Shown: positions 8,619 through 18,217, numbered from the stretch's first letter. The stretch: 64,000 nt of DNA from JAWSVE01 sp050633885 (GCA_050633885.1 JBOEHK010000005.1:1-64000), one strand, 5' to 3'. The notes: a model not told the origin generated them from the letters alone. A program made the numbers and translations.

Positions 8619-10133
8619 ATGAGAATACAGTTTATGATGCAAGTTTCTCTCAAGCGCTCCCTAAAGCGCTTTGCATATACAGCTCTGCTCTTTAGCCTGT
8701 GTGGTTTTTTGGCTGCCAGCAAGCCCCCGTCGTTGCTGGAAAAAATTCAGGACATTGGCCATCTCACTATCACTTCCAGAAATGGCCCAACCACGTTTTA
8801 TGAAGGGCAACAAGGCTTAACTGGTTTTGAATATACTCTTGCCAAATCTTTTGCAGATGAACTCGGTTTAGAACTGGTCATCGAAAACGAAGACGACCTG
8901 GGGACTCTCATCAAAAGCGTCTACCAAGAGGATATTCAACTTGCCGCAGCGGGGTTAACGGTTACCGATAAGCGAAAAGATAACGTTCTCTTTAGCACAC
9001 CCTATTTTGATATCACTCAACAAGTTATTTATCGTAGTGACAGCAATAAGCCAGTGTCAGTTGAGGACTTGCTTGGCCAAGAAATTCTGGTGATTGCTGA
9101 TAGCGCTCATGCCGAGAGATTACGTGAGCTACAAATAGAGCACCCCGATCTTCAGTGGAAAGAACAAGCGGGATTAGAGATGATCGATCTCGTAGAAATG
9201 GTTCATAGCGGCGACATTCAATACGCCATTGTTGATTCAAATGCATTTCTTATTAATAGAAATGTTTATCCCCGAGCGCGTGCTGCATTTGATATTTCAG
9301 AACCTCAACAGCTTGCATGGGCTTTCCCTAAACAAAGCGACCCTACTTTATTTAATGCCGCCGAGAAGTTTTTTGCTCGCATTCAAACCGACGGTACGCT
9401 AGAAAAAATTCACGATAAATTCTATGGCGAAACAGAACAATTTAATCATTCTGGCGCTTTATTATTTGCCAATCGTGTTGAATCTCGCTTGCCTAAATGG
9501 GAATCTCATTTAAAACAAGCTGGTGCAGAGCACAATTTAGATTGGCGCTTACTAGCCGCTATCAGCTATCAAGAGTCTCACTGGAATGCTCGCGCTCGTT
9601 CACACACTGGGGTTCGCGGCTTAATGATGCTGACACAAGCAACTGCGAAGGATATGGGCATTACTAACCGCGTCGATCCAGAGCAAAGTATCAAAGGCGG
9701 CGCAAAATATTTTAAATCTATTTTCAATAGAATCCCTGAAAGAATCCAAGGCCTCGATAGGACTTGGATGGCTTTAGCCGCCTACAATGTAGGATTTGGT
9801 CATTTAGAAGATGCACGAGTTTTAACGGAAAAACACGGTGAGAACCCCAACAAATGGGATAACGTGAGACGTTACCTTCCGCTGCTATCAAAACGAAAGT
9901 ATTACAAAAATACCAAACATGGTTACGCAAGAGGCTGGGAGCCGGTGGAGTATGTTGAAAATATTCAGCACTATTACACAGTTTTAAACTGGCACGAACA
10001 TATGGAAGTAAGACGTCTAGCTGCAGCAGAAGAAGCGCAATCAGTTATTACTGAAAATACACAAGAAAGCCAGGCTGCCATGGAAGCAACCGCGTCTGTT
10101 ACCGCCTTTGATAAGATCTCCCTTTCGCTGTAA
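8619..10133 (+). CDS. mltF: Membrane-bound lytic murein transglycosylase F
   Basis: About 504 residues from the ATG at 8619. I preferred this start over 8595 because AGGAAGG lies just upstream and it puts the signal segment (KRFAYTALLFSLCGFLAASK) near the N-terminus. A solute-binding-protein family 3 domain (about 40-265) is followed by an SLT/lysozyme-like domain (about 290-450) with catalytic E319 in ISYQESHWN and the GLMMLTQATA motif. It cleaves murein to 1,6-anhydromuropeptides at the cell envelope. No lipobox is seen, so anchoring may be by an uncleaved signal. The tail after residue 455 is low complexity. Confidence 0.92.
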   Translation: MRIQFMMQVSLKRSLKRFAYTALLFSLCGFLAASKPPSLLEKIQDIGHLTITSRNGPTTFYEGQQGLTGFEYTLAKSFADELGLELVIENEDDLGTLIKSVYQEDIQLAAAGLTVTDKRKDNVLFSTPYFDITQQVIYRSDSNKPVSVEDLLGQEILVIADSAHAERLRELQIEHPDLQWKEQAGLEMIDLVEMVHSGDIQYAIVDSNAFLINRNVYPRARAAFDISEPQQLAWAFPKQSDPTLFNAAEKFFARIQTDGTLEKIHDKFYGETEQFNHSGALLFANRVESRLPKWESHLKQAGAEHNLDWRLLAAISYQESHWNARARSHTGVRGLMMLTQATAKDMGITNRVDPEQSIKGGAKYFKSIFNRIPERIQGLDRTWMALAAYNVGFGHLEDARVLTEKHGENPNKWDNVRRYLPLLSKRKYYKNTKHGYARGWEPVEYVENIQHYYTVLNWHEHMEVRRLAAAEEAQSVITENTQESQAAMEATASVTAFDKISLSL

Positions 10134-10139
10134 CTAACT

Positions 10140-10640
10140 TTACCTTTCAGCAAAAATATCACGCGCTTTTTGTTTTTTATTCGTTCTTCTTTGCTGAAAA
10201 AAGTGACGTATTATTTCGCTACAACTTTCCTCCAGCACTCCCCCTTCATATAAAACTCGATGATTAAATGTGTCATCATCAAAGATTTTTTTCTGGCTGA
10301 TAACAACTCCCGCTTTAGGTTCAGCAGCACCAAAAACCAAACGATCAACTCGAGCATGAATAATCGCTCCTGCACACATTAAACAAGGCTCAATCGTCAC
10401 GTAAAGAGTGGTGCTAGGCAGGCGATAATTTTTTTGCTTTTTCCCTGCGGCTCGCAAAGCCATTATTTCGGCATGCGCTGTTGGATCATGATCTTTGATT
10501 GGTCTGTTCCAGCCTTCGCCAAGAATATTCTCATCAGCATCAATAATAACGGCGCCCACCGGCACTTCACCAAGACTCGCTGCTCTCTCCGCTAAAGTAA
10601 TAGCATATTGCATCCATTTTTGATCGTTCACCGCTGTCAT
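10140..10640 (-). CDS. tadA: tRNA-specific adenosine deaminase
   Basis: 166 residues. It converts A34 to inosine in tRNA-Arg(ACG), allowing wobble decoding. The zinc/catalytic motifs are complete: H56-A57-E58 in TAHAEIMAL and PCLMC (C86, C89), with the E58 proton shuttle. Length and sequence fit TadA better than other CMP/dCMP deaminase relatives (GEVPVGAVI, AGAIIHARV). It ends 6 bases from the end of mltF (convergent). The purL-mltF-tadA order matches other gammaproteobacteria. A basic tail (QQRRTNKKQKARD) is typical for tRNA binding. Confidence 0.94.
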   Translation of the reverse strand: MTAVNDQKWMQYAITLAERAASLGEVPVGAVIIDADENILGEGWNRPIKDHDPTAHAEIMALRAAGKKQKNYRLPSTTLYVTIEPCLMCAGAIIHARVDRLVFGAAEPKAGVVISQKKIFDDDTFNHRVLYEGGVLEESCSEIIRHFFQQRRTNKKQKARDIFAER

Positions 10641-10853
10641 GATAATAATGATTTCTCTTTTAAATTTAGCATTAAAATACCCAAAGGATTCGACGAAACA
10701 TTTAGCAAAGTAATCCGGTACTGATCGGTTGCGCGAGATGCTTCAAACTCATATCATTCTGATCCACTTTATTAAGCTCATCAGCATTTAGCTGAGAATT
10801 TTAAATAACCACTTCAACAAGAGCCCAATTCTCGGCTTATTCAGAGGTAATTT

Positions 10854-11174
10854 ATGCCCCAAGTTATTTACATCACGCCAGATGGCGGACAATATGAAGC
10901 TGATGTGCCTGTTGGCAATACAGTAATGGAAGGAGCCATAGATAATATGATCGATGGTATTTTGGCAGAATGTGGCGGCTCTTGCACTTGTGCTACGTGC
11001 CATTGCTATGTCGATGACGCATGGAAAGAAAAAGTAGGTGAAGCTGGTGAATTTGAAAAAGACCTTCTAGAAATGGTGTTAGATCCCGAACCCACAAGCC
11101 GCTTATCTTGCCAGATTACTATCACTGAAGAACTTGATGGCTTAACCGTTCGCCTTCCTAAGTCGCAGATTTAA
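10854..11174 (+). CDS. 2Fe-2S ferredoxin, adrenodoxin/P450 type
   Basis: 106 residues, a vertebrate/ISC-type plant-fold ferredoxin. Cluster ligands are C40-x5-C46-x2-C49 and C86 (ECGGSCTCATCHC...RLSC). GLTVRLPKSQI at the end is typical of ferredoxins serving cytochrome P450 or ring hydroxylases. C44 and C51 are extra cysteines not needed for the cluster. AGAGGTAA precedes the ATG. No reductase or P450 gene lies next to it in this window, so its partner is elsewhere or it serves general electron transfer. Confidence 0.9.
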   Translation: MPQVIYITPDGGQYEADVPVGNTVMEGAIDNMIDGILAECGGSCTCATCHCYVDDAWKEKVGEAGEFEKDLLEMVLDPEPTSRLSCQITITEELDGLTVRLPKSQI

Positions 11175-11311
11175 CACTTTCCTACAACTTATCTGTAGTG
11201 CCTGCGGTTTAAAATGAGCGATAAGCCCTCATATAAGGGGATTAGCCAGACAAATTACCGCTTAATAATTCATCACAATATCAATTCTATAAATGAAACC
11301 TGGAGAAGAAT

Positions 11312-12745
11312 GTGAAACAAGCAACTCAGTTTTATATTGATGGAAAATGGGTAGACCCTATTACACCACGACAAATCGATGTCATTAATCCTGCAACCGA
11401 AGAGCCTGTTGCTCAAATTTCAATGGCAAGTAAAGCCGACGTGGATAATGCTGTCGCTGCCGCTAAAAAAGCTTTCAATTCATTTTCTCAGACATCTCGC
11501 GAAGAGCGAATTGAACTTCTCACTAAGCTTGCTGCTGCTTATAAAGAGCGCTATGCCGATATGGCAGAAGCAATCACTCTTGAAATGGGTGCACCCGATG
11601 TACTGTCTCAAAAAGCGCAAGCTGCAACGGGCCTTGGACATATTTCTGCGGCTCTTGAGGTATTAAAAACTTACGAGTTTGAAGAAGATCTTGGTACCAC
11701 CCATGTTTTTAAAGAGCCTATCGGCGTCTGCGGTTTCATTACGCCCTGGAACTGGCCTATTAACCAAATCATGTGCAAAGTTGCTCCTGCGTTAGCAACT
11801 GGCTGTACCATCGTATTAAAGCCTAGCCAAGTCGCTCCCCTTGATGCTTACATTCTTGCAGAAATCATAGATGCTGCTGGTTACCCTGCTGGCGTTTTCA
11901 ATCTCGTTAACGGTGCTGGACCAGAAGTCGGCGAGTGGTTATCAACTCACGAAGATGTCGACATGGTATCGCTAACGGGCTCTACCTATGCCGGTGCTCA
12001 AGTCGCAAAATATGCTGCTGACACTATCAAACGCGTTTCGCTTGAACTTGGTGGTAAATCAGCAAACATTATCTTAGATGATGCTGACTTAGAGCGCGCC
12101 GTAAAAATTGGCGTAATGAGTTGTTTTAATAACACCGGTCAATCGTGTAATGCACCGACTCGGATGCTTGTTCCTGCGGACAAACACGACGAAGTGGTTG
12201 AAATTGCGAAAGCTGTTGCCGCAAAAGTAAAAGTAGGAGCACCAGGTGACCCTACGACAGTAATTGGCCCACAAGCGAACAAAAAACAATGGAATACTGT
12301 TCAGAAATTAATTCAAAAAGCGATCGATGAAGGCAGTGAATGTGTTTTCGGTGGCGTTGGCAAACCTGAAGGCTTGGACGTTGGCTTTTATTCTAAACCA
12401 ACCATTTTTGCGAACTTAAAAAATAGTGACCTCATTGCTCAAGAGGAAGCCTTTGGTCCTGTTCTAGCGATCATCCCTTACAAAGATGAAGAAGATGCAA
12501 TCTCTATCGCTAACGACAGTATTTATGGTTTATCGGGTTATGTTCAATCAGGTGATATCAATCGAGCTCGTCGTGTTGCATCTCGCATGCGTACAGGTAT
12601 GGTTCATATCAATGGCGCGCCGACAGATATTAATGCGCCTTTTGGTGGTTACAAGCAATCAGGTAATGGTCGCGAATGGGGTGCACATGGCTTTGATGAG
12701 TTTTTAGAAATCAAAGCAGTGATGGGTTTTGCACAAAAGAAATAA
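11312..12745 (+). CDS. NAD(P)-dependent aldehyde dehydrogenase
   Basis: 477 residues with a GTG start, set by GGAG 6 bases upstream. It is a complete aldehyde dehydrogenase superfamily enzyme: N147 (TPWNWP), K170, E245 (LELGGKS) and nucleophile C279 (NNTGQSCNAPTR). It oxidises an aldehyde to the acid in the cytoplasm; substrate specificity cannot be read from the sequence. It is related to broad-range enzymes annotated as aldehyde dehydrogenase family protein. It is a single gene closed by a bidirectional terminator, convergent with the copper monooxygenase gene. It could detoxify aldehydes made by the neighbouring oxidative cluster, which is inference only. Confidence 0.92.
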   Translation: MKQATQFYIDGKWVDPITPRQIDVINPATEEPVAQISMASKADVDNAVAAAKKAFNSFSQTSREERIELLTKLAAAYKERYADMAEAITLEMGAPDVLSQKAQAATGLGHISAALEVLKTYEFEEDLGTTHVFKEPIGVCGFITPWNWPINQIMCKVAPALATGCTIVLKPSQVAPLDAYILAEIIDAAGYPAGVFNLVNGAGPEVGEWLSTHEDVDMVSLTGSTYAGAQVAKYAADTIKRVSLELGGKSANIILDDADLERAVKIGVMSCFNNTGQSCNAPTRMLVPADKHDEVVEIAKAVAAKVKVGAPGDPTTVIGPQANKKQWNTVQKLIQKAIDEGSECVFGGVGKPEGLDVGFYSKPTIFANLKNSDLIAQEEAFGPVLAIIPYKDEEDAISIANDSIYGLSGYVQSGDINRARRVASRMRTGMVHINGAPTDINAPFGGYKQSGNGREWGAHGFDEFLEIKAVMGFAQKK

Positions 12746-12770
12746 TCAAAACTAATCACCCACTGACAAT

Positions 12771-12800
12771 AAAAAAGGGCTGCATTTGCAGCCCTTTTTT
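12771..12800. terminator. Bidirectional terminator
   Basis: Perfect 14-bp arms (AAAAAAGGGCTGCA / TGCAGCCCTTTTTT) around a two-base loop, with T runs on both strands. It separates the convergent aldehyde dehydrogenase and copper monooxygenase genes. Confidence 0.9.
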
Positions 12801-12856
12801 ATTTTTTGCTATTTAGAAATTATTACTTTTAATTTCAACGTGTATTTTTACTGATA

Positions 12857-14644
12857 CTATTTGCTTGTTAGTTCTTGTTTTTCATTACCAAGATTCGTGT
12901 AAGTAAAGTATCCGATGAACATCTCATCCCAACTTTGTGCACCACCCTTCACAACTTTATTTGGATCAGGATTGCCTGGATTGTATTTTGAATTATCAAA
13001 TACGCCATCAGTAACAACCCGCGAACCAGCAGGCAGGAATTTAGGTTCACTCAATCGATACGTTGGTTGCCAAGCAAAATTATAGTTAGGCACATTCAGT
13101 AGCGTTTCTCTTTTTCCATCAGGATAAATAACAGTGAACTTAAATGCTTTACCACGGTAATGCATGTGCGGGCGAAGTGCATAAAGCATCAAGTCATGGT
13201 TAAACACGTGATGATTATTCATTTTATGCTCAACTTCGTTTGGCTTTAATACAAGACTAGGGCCGCCATGAGAAATTGATTTCGTTAAGTATTTATAATC
13301 TGGTTTTTTATCATGGAACCACAAACCCACTTTGGTGCTATCAACAACTTCTTTCCCAAAAGTGGTGTAATGCATCTGCATCGTCAATTGAAAACCTTTC
13401 GGTATAAATACGCCGGTGTTTTCAGGAAATACTGTCACGTCAGTTTTACCCGGTGCATAACCCTCAAGAAAATCACGTACATTTTCTTCACTAAGCACTT
13501 CGTCTTTATTTTCGGGAGAAGTGATATAAGCCAGGAGGTGATGAAGGACGCGTTTATCTCCAGGAATAAACTGAACAGCCTTGATGTATTTATCATCCTC
13601 AAACTTTAAATCAATGACATTGTTGAAATAATCTAGAACACCTGTCGTCGGAACCGTGTAAGAAGGTACATCAATTATCATGTCTGGTGCTTCTGCTAAC
13701 TGCCACCCACCCTCTACAGGCTTGACTGCATGTAAAGGATCCTCTTTTGCTTTTCCTCTTGGTGCTCCAGCATCAATCCAGTGAATTAATGTTTGAGTTT
13801 CTTCTACCGATAAGTAATTAGCGTTATCGAAATGACTAATGGTGGGATCAACTTGCGCAGGAGGCATGCGTTTTGTCATAACCGCCTCGCGAATCATTGG
13901 CGCCCACCCCCGAGTCATCTCATAACTATTCATGGCGAATGGACCGATACCCCCTTCGACATGGCAATGAGCGCAGTTTTCTTGAAGAATTGGCGCTACA
14001 TCTTTCGCATAATCGGGTGCTTTCTTCGCGTGCATTTCTTTTGTTGGAAAGTTTAAATGACACGTACTTGGATTTTCTATTTCAACGGTTTCCATCCCAG
14101 TATGTTTGCCATCAACAATGCTAGCTAATGCATCATTTAAAAAAGATGTACCCGTTTCTGGTTTTCTACGCTGTGGTACTTTATCTAGAGGTCCTCGATA
14201 CACGAGCTGTCTTGTTTTTGGATCAAGCACAAGAATTTCACCCGCTTTGGAGAGACCCAATGTTTCCGCAGCTAACTGTGATTCGTCATACATAATCGGA
14301 AAGTTGATATCGTAAATATCAGCTGTATTCCGTATAGATTTCAGATCATCTTTTTCATCTGAATTAAGCATTAAAAACTCAACACCCATTGGCTGCCAAG
14401 TTGTGCGAAGCAACTTATACTTATGAAGCATGTCAATATTCTCAGAGCAATTATTTGACTGAGAAATAATAACAACCGCTTTATGGTTCCCAAGCCGTGT
14501 CAGTTGATATTGATCACCTTTGTGGTCAATCAAACCAAAATCACCCACCTTACTTGGAGCAGCAAATACACTAGCAGCCAAGAAAAATGACGCTTGAACA
14601 ACAAAAGCTTTACGAATAAAACTTACCAAGGCTTTACTTTTCAT
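12857..14644 (-). CDS. Exported redoxin / cytochrome c / copper type II monooxygenase fusion
   Basis: 595 residues from the ATG at 14644, chosen because GGAGGAC lies 7 bases upstream and the signal peptide (FVVQASFFLAASVFAAPS) then starts properly. Three modules follow: a redoxin-like domain (about 32-180) with a single Cys (C66) and no CxxC; a monohaem cytochrome segment with C224-x2-C227-H228 (ENCAHCHVEGG); and a two-domain PHM/DBH-type copper monooxygenase (about 330-585). The copper ligands of PHM can all be placed: H368-H369 and H425 (MQMHY) for CuH, H493 and H495 (RPHMHYRG) and M575 (DEMFIGY) for CuM. It should hydroxylate an unknown substrate in the periplasm. It is divergent from the NHL gene at 15319. 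Confidence 0.85.
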   Translation of the reverse strand: MKSKALVSFIRKAFVVQASFFLAASVFAAPSKVGDFGLIDHKGDQYQLTRLGNHKAVVIISQSNNCSENIDMLHKYKLLRTTWQPMGVEFLMLNSDEKDDLKSIRNTADIYDINFPIMYDESQLAAETLGLSKAGEILVLDPKTRQLVYRGPLDKVPQRRKPETGTSFLNDALASIVDGKHTGMETVEIENPSTCHLNFPTKEMHAKKAPDYAKDVAPILQENCAHCHVEGGIGPFAMNSYEMTRGWAPMIREAVMTKRMPPAQVDPTISHFDNANYLSVEETQTLIHWIDAGAPRGKAKEDPLHAVKPVEGGWQLAEAPDMIIDVPSYTVPTTGVLDYFNNVIDLKFEDDKYIKAVQFIPGDKRVLHHLLAYITSPENKDEVLSEENVRDFLEGYAPGKTDVTVFPENTGVFIPKGFQLTMQMHYTTFGKEVVDSTKVGLWFHDKKPDYKYLTKSISHGGPSLVLKPNEVEHKMNNHHVFNHDLMLYALRPHMHYRGKAFKFTVIYPDGKRETLLNVPNYNFAWQPTYRLSEPKFLPAGSRVVTDGVFDNSKYNPGNPDPNKVVKGGAQSWDEMFIGYFTYTNLGNEKQELTSK

Positions 14645-15318
14645 AACAAAGTCCTCCGACCAACTCATCAGTCTTCTTTTTAAAGGGTAGAAAATGTCGT
14701 CGCCCATATCATTCAAAATAGTCGACTTATCTTTAATCCGCCTGTTAAATCTCTTCGATATAGACCAATAACTCAGTGAACGTTATCGCCCCAGCACCAC
14801 CGAAACAGCTTAACTCCTTGAATTTTAATTAGAAAATAATGGCAGAATTAAAATTTATAGTTTTTTCAATTGCGAATTGCAAAATAGGTATATCAATTAT
14901 TATTTTTAAACCTGCACGAACATGTCGCTACAGTTTTTATCCTTTACCCAGAAGATTATAAGCACCAAAGATGATTTGGGGAACGTATTCTTAGTAAACG
15001 ATTGTAAGCACATATTCATTGTAAGGATAACTAGAAATCGTGTTTTTAGACCTAAAAACCTTCAGGTGATAGCTTTTACACTATTCGGTGAGATTTTCGA
15101 AAAAAGAGTCATGACAAATTATAGTATATGCATAACAATTGTTTACTTTTCATCAGCGTACAATTTATTAGCGTAGCCTGTTAAACTCTAGCGCAAGAAC
15201 AAGCAATACTTTCTACTTCTACACGCAAAAAAGTATTTCAAAACAAAAATAAAAACTCATTCTTAACGCTTAAACTCAATCCATTAAACAGACAGTCCAT
15301 AAATAGGGAGCAAACCCA
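14645..15318. other. Intergenic region between two divergent cluster genes
   Basis: About 670 bp, very A/T-rich. It must hold promoters for the copper monooxygenase (minus) and NHL protein (plus). An 84-codon ORF at 14922-15176 has no ribosome binding site or recognisable features and I do not call it. No operator could be assigned. Confidence 0.4.
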
Positions 15319-16362
15319 ATGAGCCAGATAAAATTAAAATCTGTCATCGCTGCACTCGCAGTTTCTTCAACATTCTATACGCTGAGTGCCTCCGCTCAAT
15401 TAGACAATCCAAACGTCACGCCAAATCCTTACTCTACGGTTCCCGGGATCTGGGCAAAATTACCAGATGACAGAAAATGGGGCGCCACAAGTACTGTTTA
15501 CTATGCTGGCAACGGAAAACTATGGGCCGCTGAACGCTGTGGCGATAATAGAAATTGTTTAGATACACCTGACATTGATCCTATTTTATTGATCGATACA
15601 AAAACAGGAAATATCGAAAAAACTTTTGGAAAAAATTTAATCGTATGGCCTCACGGAATTCATGTTGATCACGACGGAAATGTATGGATCGCTGATGCTC
15701 GTGGTGACGAAAAAAGAAAAAAAGGTCATCAGGTTCATAAATTTAGCCCTGACGGAAAATTATTAATGAGTCTAGGTAAAGCGGGTATCGCCGGAAATGA
15801 TGAATATACATTTGATCAGCCTTGTGATGTTGCAGTTGCCGCCAATGGCGATATTTTCATCGCTGATGGTCATTCATCATCAGGTAACAATCGTATTGTG
15901 AAATACAATAAAGAAGGAAAATTCATCAAGCAATTTGGAACAACCGGTAGTGAAGACGGAGAACTTCGAGTTCCCCACGCGCTTGCTATGGATTCTGAAG
16001 GGCGATTATTTGTCGCCGACCGCTCTAACGGTCGCTTACAAATTTTTGACCAAGATGGAAATCATATTGACACCTGGACACAATTTGGACGCCCTAGCGG
16101 ATTATATATCGATAAAAATGACATACTTTATTCAGCTGACTCAGAATCAAATACTGGACCGAGAAGAAATCCTGGCTGGTACCGAGGTATTCGAATCGGC
16201 AGTGCTAAAGAGGGTTTTGTAACAGCTTTTATTCCTGATCCTAATAGCGGCTTCGCAAGAGGAACCAGTGCTGCGGAAGGTGTGACAGCAGATGAGGACG
16301 GAAATGTCTATGGCGCCGAAGTATTACAAAGAGCTTTAAGAAAATACGTACCTAAAAAATAA
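15319..16362 (+). CDS. Exported NHL-repeat beta-propeller, PAL-lyase-like (NHL-1)
   Basis: 347 residues with a Sec signal peptide (VIAALAVSSTFYTLSASA, cleavage near 26). The rest is a six-bladed NHL propeller with repeats such as GIHVDHDGNVWIADA, VAVAANGDIFIADG and ALAMDSEGRLFVADR. Compared with the sister protein at 18218 and with PAL (peptidyl-hydroxyglycine amidating lyase), the first two zinc-histidine positions are kept (H112, H220). The third is Glu (E320, SAAEGVTAD). The Arg-containing motif ADRSNGRLQIF resembles the PAL catalytic loop. It has a strong ribosome binding site (GGGAG). Lyase activity is uncertain because of the E320 change. Confidence 0.85.
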   Translation: MSQIKLKSVIAALAVSSTFYTLSASAQLDNPNVTPNPYSTVPGIWAKLPDDRKWGATSTVYYAGNGKLWAAERCGDNRNCLDTPDIDPILLIDTKTGNIEKTFGKNLIVWPHGIHVDHDGNVWIADARGDEKRKKGHQVHKFSPDGKLLMSLGKAGIAGNDEYTFDQPCDVAVAANGDIFIADGHSSSGNNRIVKYNKEGKFIKQFGTTGSEDGELRVPHALAMDSEGRLFVADRSNGRLQIFDQDGNHIDTWTQFGRPSGLYIDKNDILYSADSESNTGPRRNPGWYRGIRIGSAKEGFVTAFIPDPNSGFARGTSAAEGVTADEDGNVYGAEVLQRALRKYVPKK

Positions 16363-16382
16363 CTAACGTTAGATAAAAACCC

Positions 16383-16415
16383 AAAAGGCCAGCGCGATTA
16401 TCAAGCTGGCCTTTT
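16383..16415. terminator. Terminator after NHL-1
   Basis: Arms AAAAGGCCAGC and GCTGGCCTTTT (11 bp) around an 11-base loop, followed by TATTTTA. The A run on the left arm lets it also serve the convergent HupE gene. Confidence 0.85.
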
Positions 16416-16461
16416 TATTTTACAAAACAGTAAATTTCTGAATTTTTAATCTTTAAGCTCT

Positions 16462-17928
16462 TTACTTTTCAGGATGTGGATCTCTTTTAGTGTCGGCGTT
16501 ATTCACGAGAGAAAACCGTTTAAACAGAGAAGACAACAACCAACCAACAATAAAAATAACGATGAGTAACATACCCCAGCGCATTAATGTTGCGACAAAC
16601 AAAATATTAAAATCAGGCCATTCAAAGCTATACTCTAGTAAATTACCTCCGCGATCGATCATCCAATGCCATGCTTGATGAGCAACAAGCCCAGATAACA
16701 AAATAATCCCGATTCGCTCTTTGCTATTTATCAACCTAAAAAATAAAACAAGCACAGGTAAAGCTAGCGCCAATACAAATAATTGCCCGACCTCTACGCC
16801 GACATTAAATGCTAGCAACGCTGAAAATAAATGATTGCCAGCGAACTGCATCGAATCGGTCAGCAAAAAAGAAAAACCAAAACCATGAATTAATCCAAAA
16901 CCAAACGTAACCATCCAGCGGTCTTTTAAAGAAAACCCGAATATATTTTCAAACGCCATATAAACAATAGATAACGCAATTAGTGTTTCTATTAATGGAG
17001 CAAACCAAATAACGTTCGGAACCATACCAAAAAGTGCGCTCATGAGAGTAATGGAGTGAGCCACCGTAAACGCAGTCACTACAGGAATTAAAGAGCGAAG
17101 CTTACGAATCGGAATCACTAAGCAAAACAAAAATAACAGATGATCAATGCCATCCAAAATATGATCAAAGCCTAACGATATAAACGTAATGAATGCGTTG
17201 AGAAAACTTGGATCAAGATTAATTTCACCAGGATTTCCATAATAATTAAAAACACGTTCGGTACCGTCAGGTAAAATATATCGAAGTACCGTATTGGTTT
17301 CCTCTCCTAAACGATCCAAAGAAGAAACAAAAGAAAATTGAGAGTTCTCCGATTGTATTGGATAACTCACTAAAACATCCAATACACCTTGAGACCACAT
17401 AAGATTGACTGAATCATTGAGTCTAGGTGCTTGAACATTTTTCAATGCCAAATCAAAAGAAGCAAAAGAACGATCCGAAGGTAAATCTATTCGCGCGGCT
17501 TTAACTTCATGTGTTTGCAAATTCTCACCTTCTTCGATCATCACAAAAGAATTTGTTAAATACACTTCAGCCGCATCATAAATAGCCTGATCACCCTGCG
17601 AAAAATCTAAATAGCCTGGCCCTCTTTTAGGAAAATCTATTTCTCCTAATGCCTCCATCGGCACTCTCATGAGGACATGTAATTGTGTACCTGAAGGTTT
17701 CACATAAATATGTAACATCACCTTTGCTGGAGCATCATGAGCAAAAGACAGATTCGAAAAAAGAAAAGAAAAGGCGGAGGCCATTAGCAGCATGAGTACA
17801 GGGAGATAGCGCTGTTGTAGTTGTAGTTGCTGCTGCTGTTTTAAATGATTCATTAAAGCATTAACCACAATATGGATTGGTCTTCTTAATAAAGGTATTT
17901 TTTTTGTTAACATTTCAAAACACTTCAT
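16462..17928 (-). CDS. HupE/UreJ-type membrane protein with large exported N-terminal domain
   Basis: About 488 residues from the ATG at 17928 (AGGA upstream); a start at 17853 is also possible. A signal-anchor (PVLMLLMASAFSFLFSNLSFA) precedes an extracytoplasmic domain of about 200 residues. A C-terminal bundle of six to seven helices follows, with HupE/UreJ_2 signatures: LGFDHILDGIDHLLFLF, AHSITL, IHGFGFS and HQAWHW. The family is thought to move nickel, cobalt or related metals. Repeated membrane His/Asp residues support metal handling. Next to copper and haem proteins it may supply metal to them, but the metal is unknown. The Gln-rich stretch near 30-40 is unusual. Confidence 0.82.
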   Translation of the reverse strand: MKCFEMLTKKIPLLRRPIHIVVNALMNHLKQQQQLQLQQRYLPVLMLLMASAFSFLFSNLSFAHDAPAKVMLHIYVKPSGTQLHVLMRVPMEALGEIDFPKRGPGYLDFSQGDQAIYDAAEVYLTNSFVMIEEGENLQTHEVKAARIDLPSDRSFASFDLALKNVQAPRLNDSVNLMWSQGVLDVLVSYPIQSENSQFSFVSSLDRLGEETNTVLRYILPDGTERVFNYYGNPGEINLDPSFLNAFITFISLGFDHILDGIDHLLFLFCLVIPIRKLRSLIPVVTAFTVAHSITLMSALFGMVPNVIWFAPLIETLIALSIVYMAFENIFGFSLKDRWMVTFGFGLIHGFGFSFLLTDSMQFAGNHLFSALLAFNVGVEVGQLFVLALALPVLVLFFRLINSKERIGIILLSGLVAHQAWHWMIDRGGNLLEYSFEWPDFNILFVATLMRWGMLLIVIFIVGWLLSSLFKRFSLVNNADTKRDPHPEK

Positions 17929-18120
17929 AATACAAATCCTAAAATATGTCACCACCTACACTCCACAGCCAGTCTGATGTTACTTAAAACGGTAGGGCGT
18001 AGATAACATGATTATTTTATCAATGGTAAAAGTTTCATATGCAGAATTGTGTATTTAGGGAATCATCAAGAAACGCTTTTTTGTACGTTTTTATTATATT
18101 TATAATTCTTAATTTTCCAT

Positions 18121-18155
18121 GAGTATACTGCGCCAAACGAACTGAGTATACTCAG
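18121..18155. promoter_or_regulatory. Tandem palindromic operator upstream of NHL-2 / HupE
   Basis: GAGTATACTG (18121-18130) and CTGAGTATACTCAG (18142-18155, a perfect 14-bp palindrome) share the core GAGTATACT. Their centres are 23 bp apart, about two helical turns. They lie between divergent genes, where a dimeric regulator could bind both. The regulator is unknown. Confidence 0.55.
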
Positions 18156-18217
18156 CCGCTCTCTGGACATAAATTGCCAATAATAAACAGCTCACTGCGG
18201 GCACGGAGGAGATAATA

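Noticed and set aside
14922..15176. 84-codon plus-strand ORF in the PAM-like cluster
   Set aside because: No ribosome binding site, composition follows the A/T-rich spacer, and no recognisable features.
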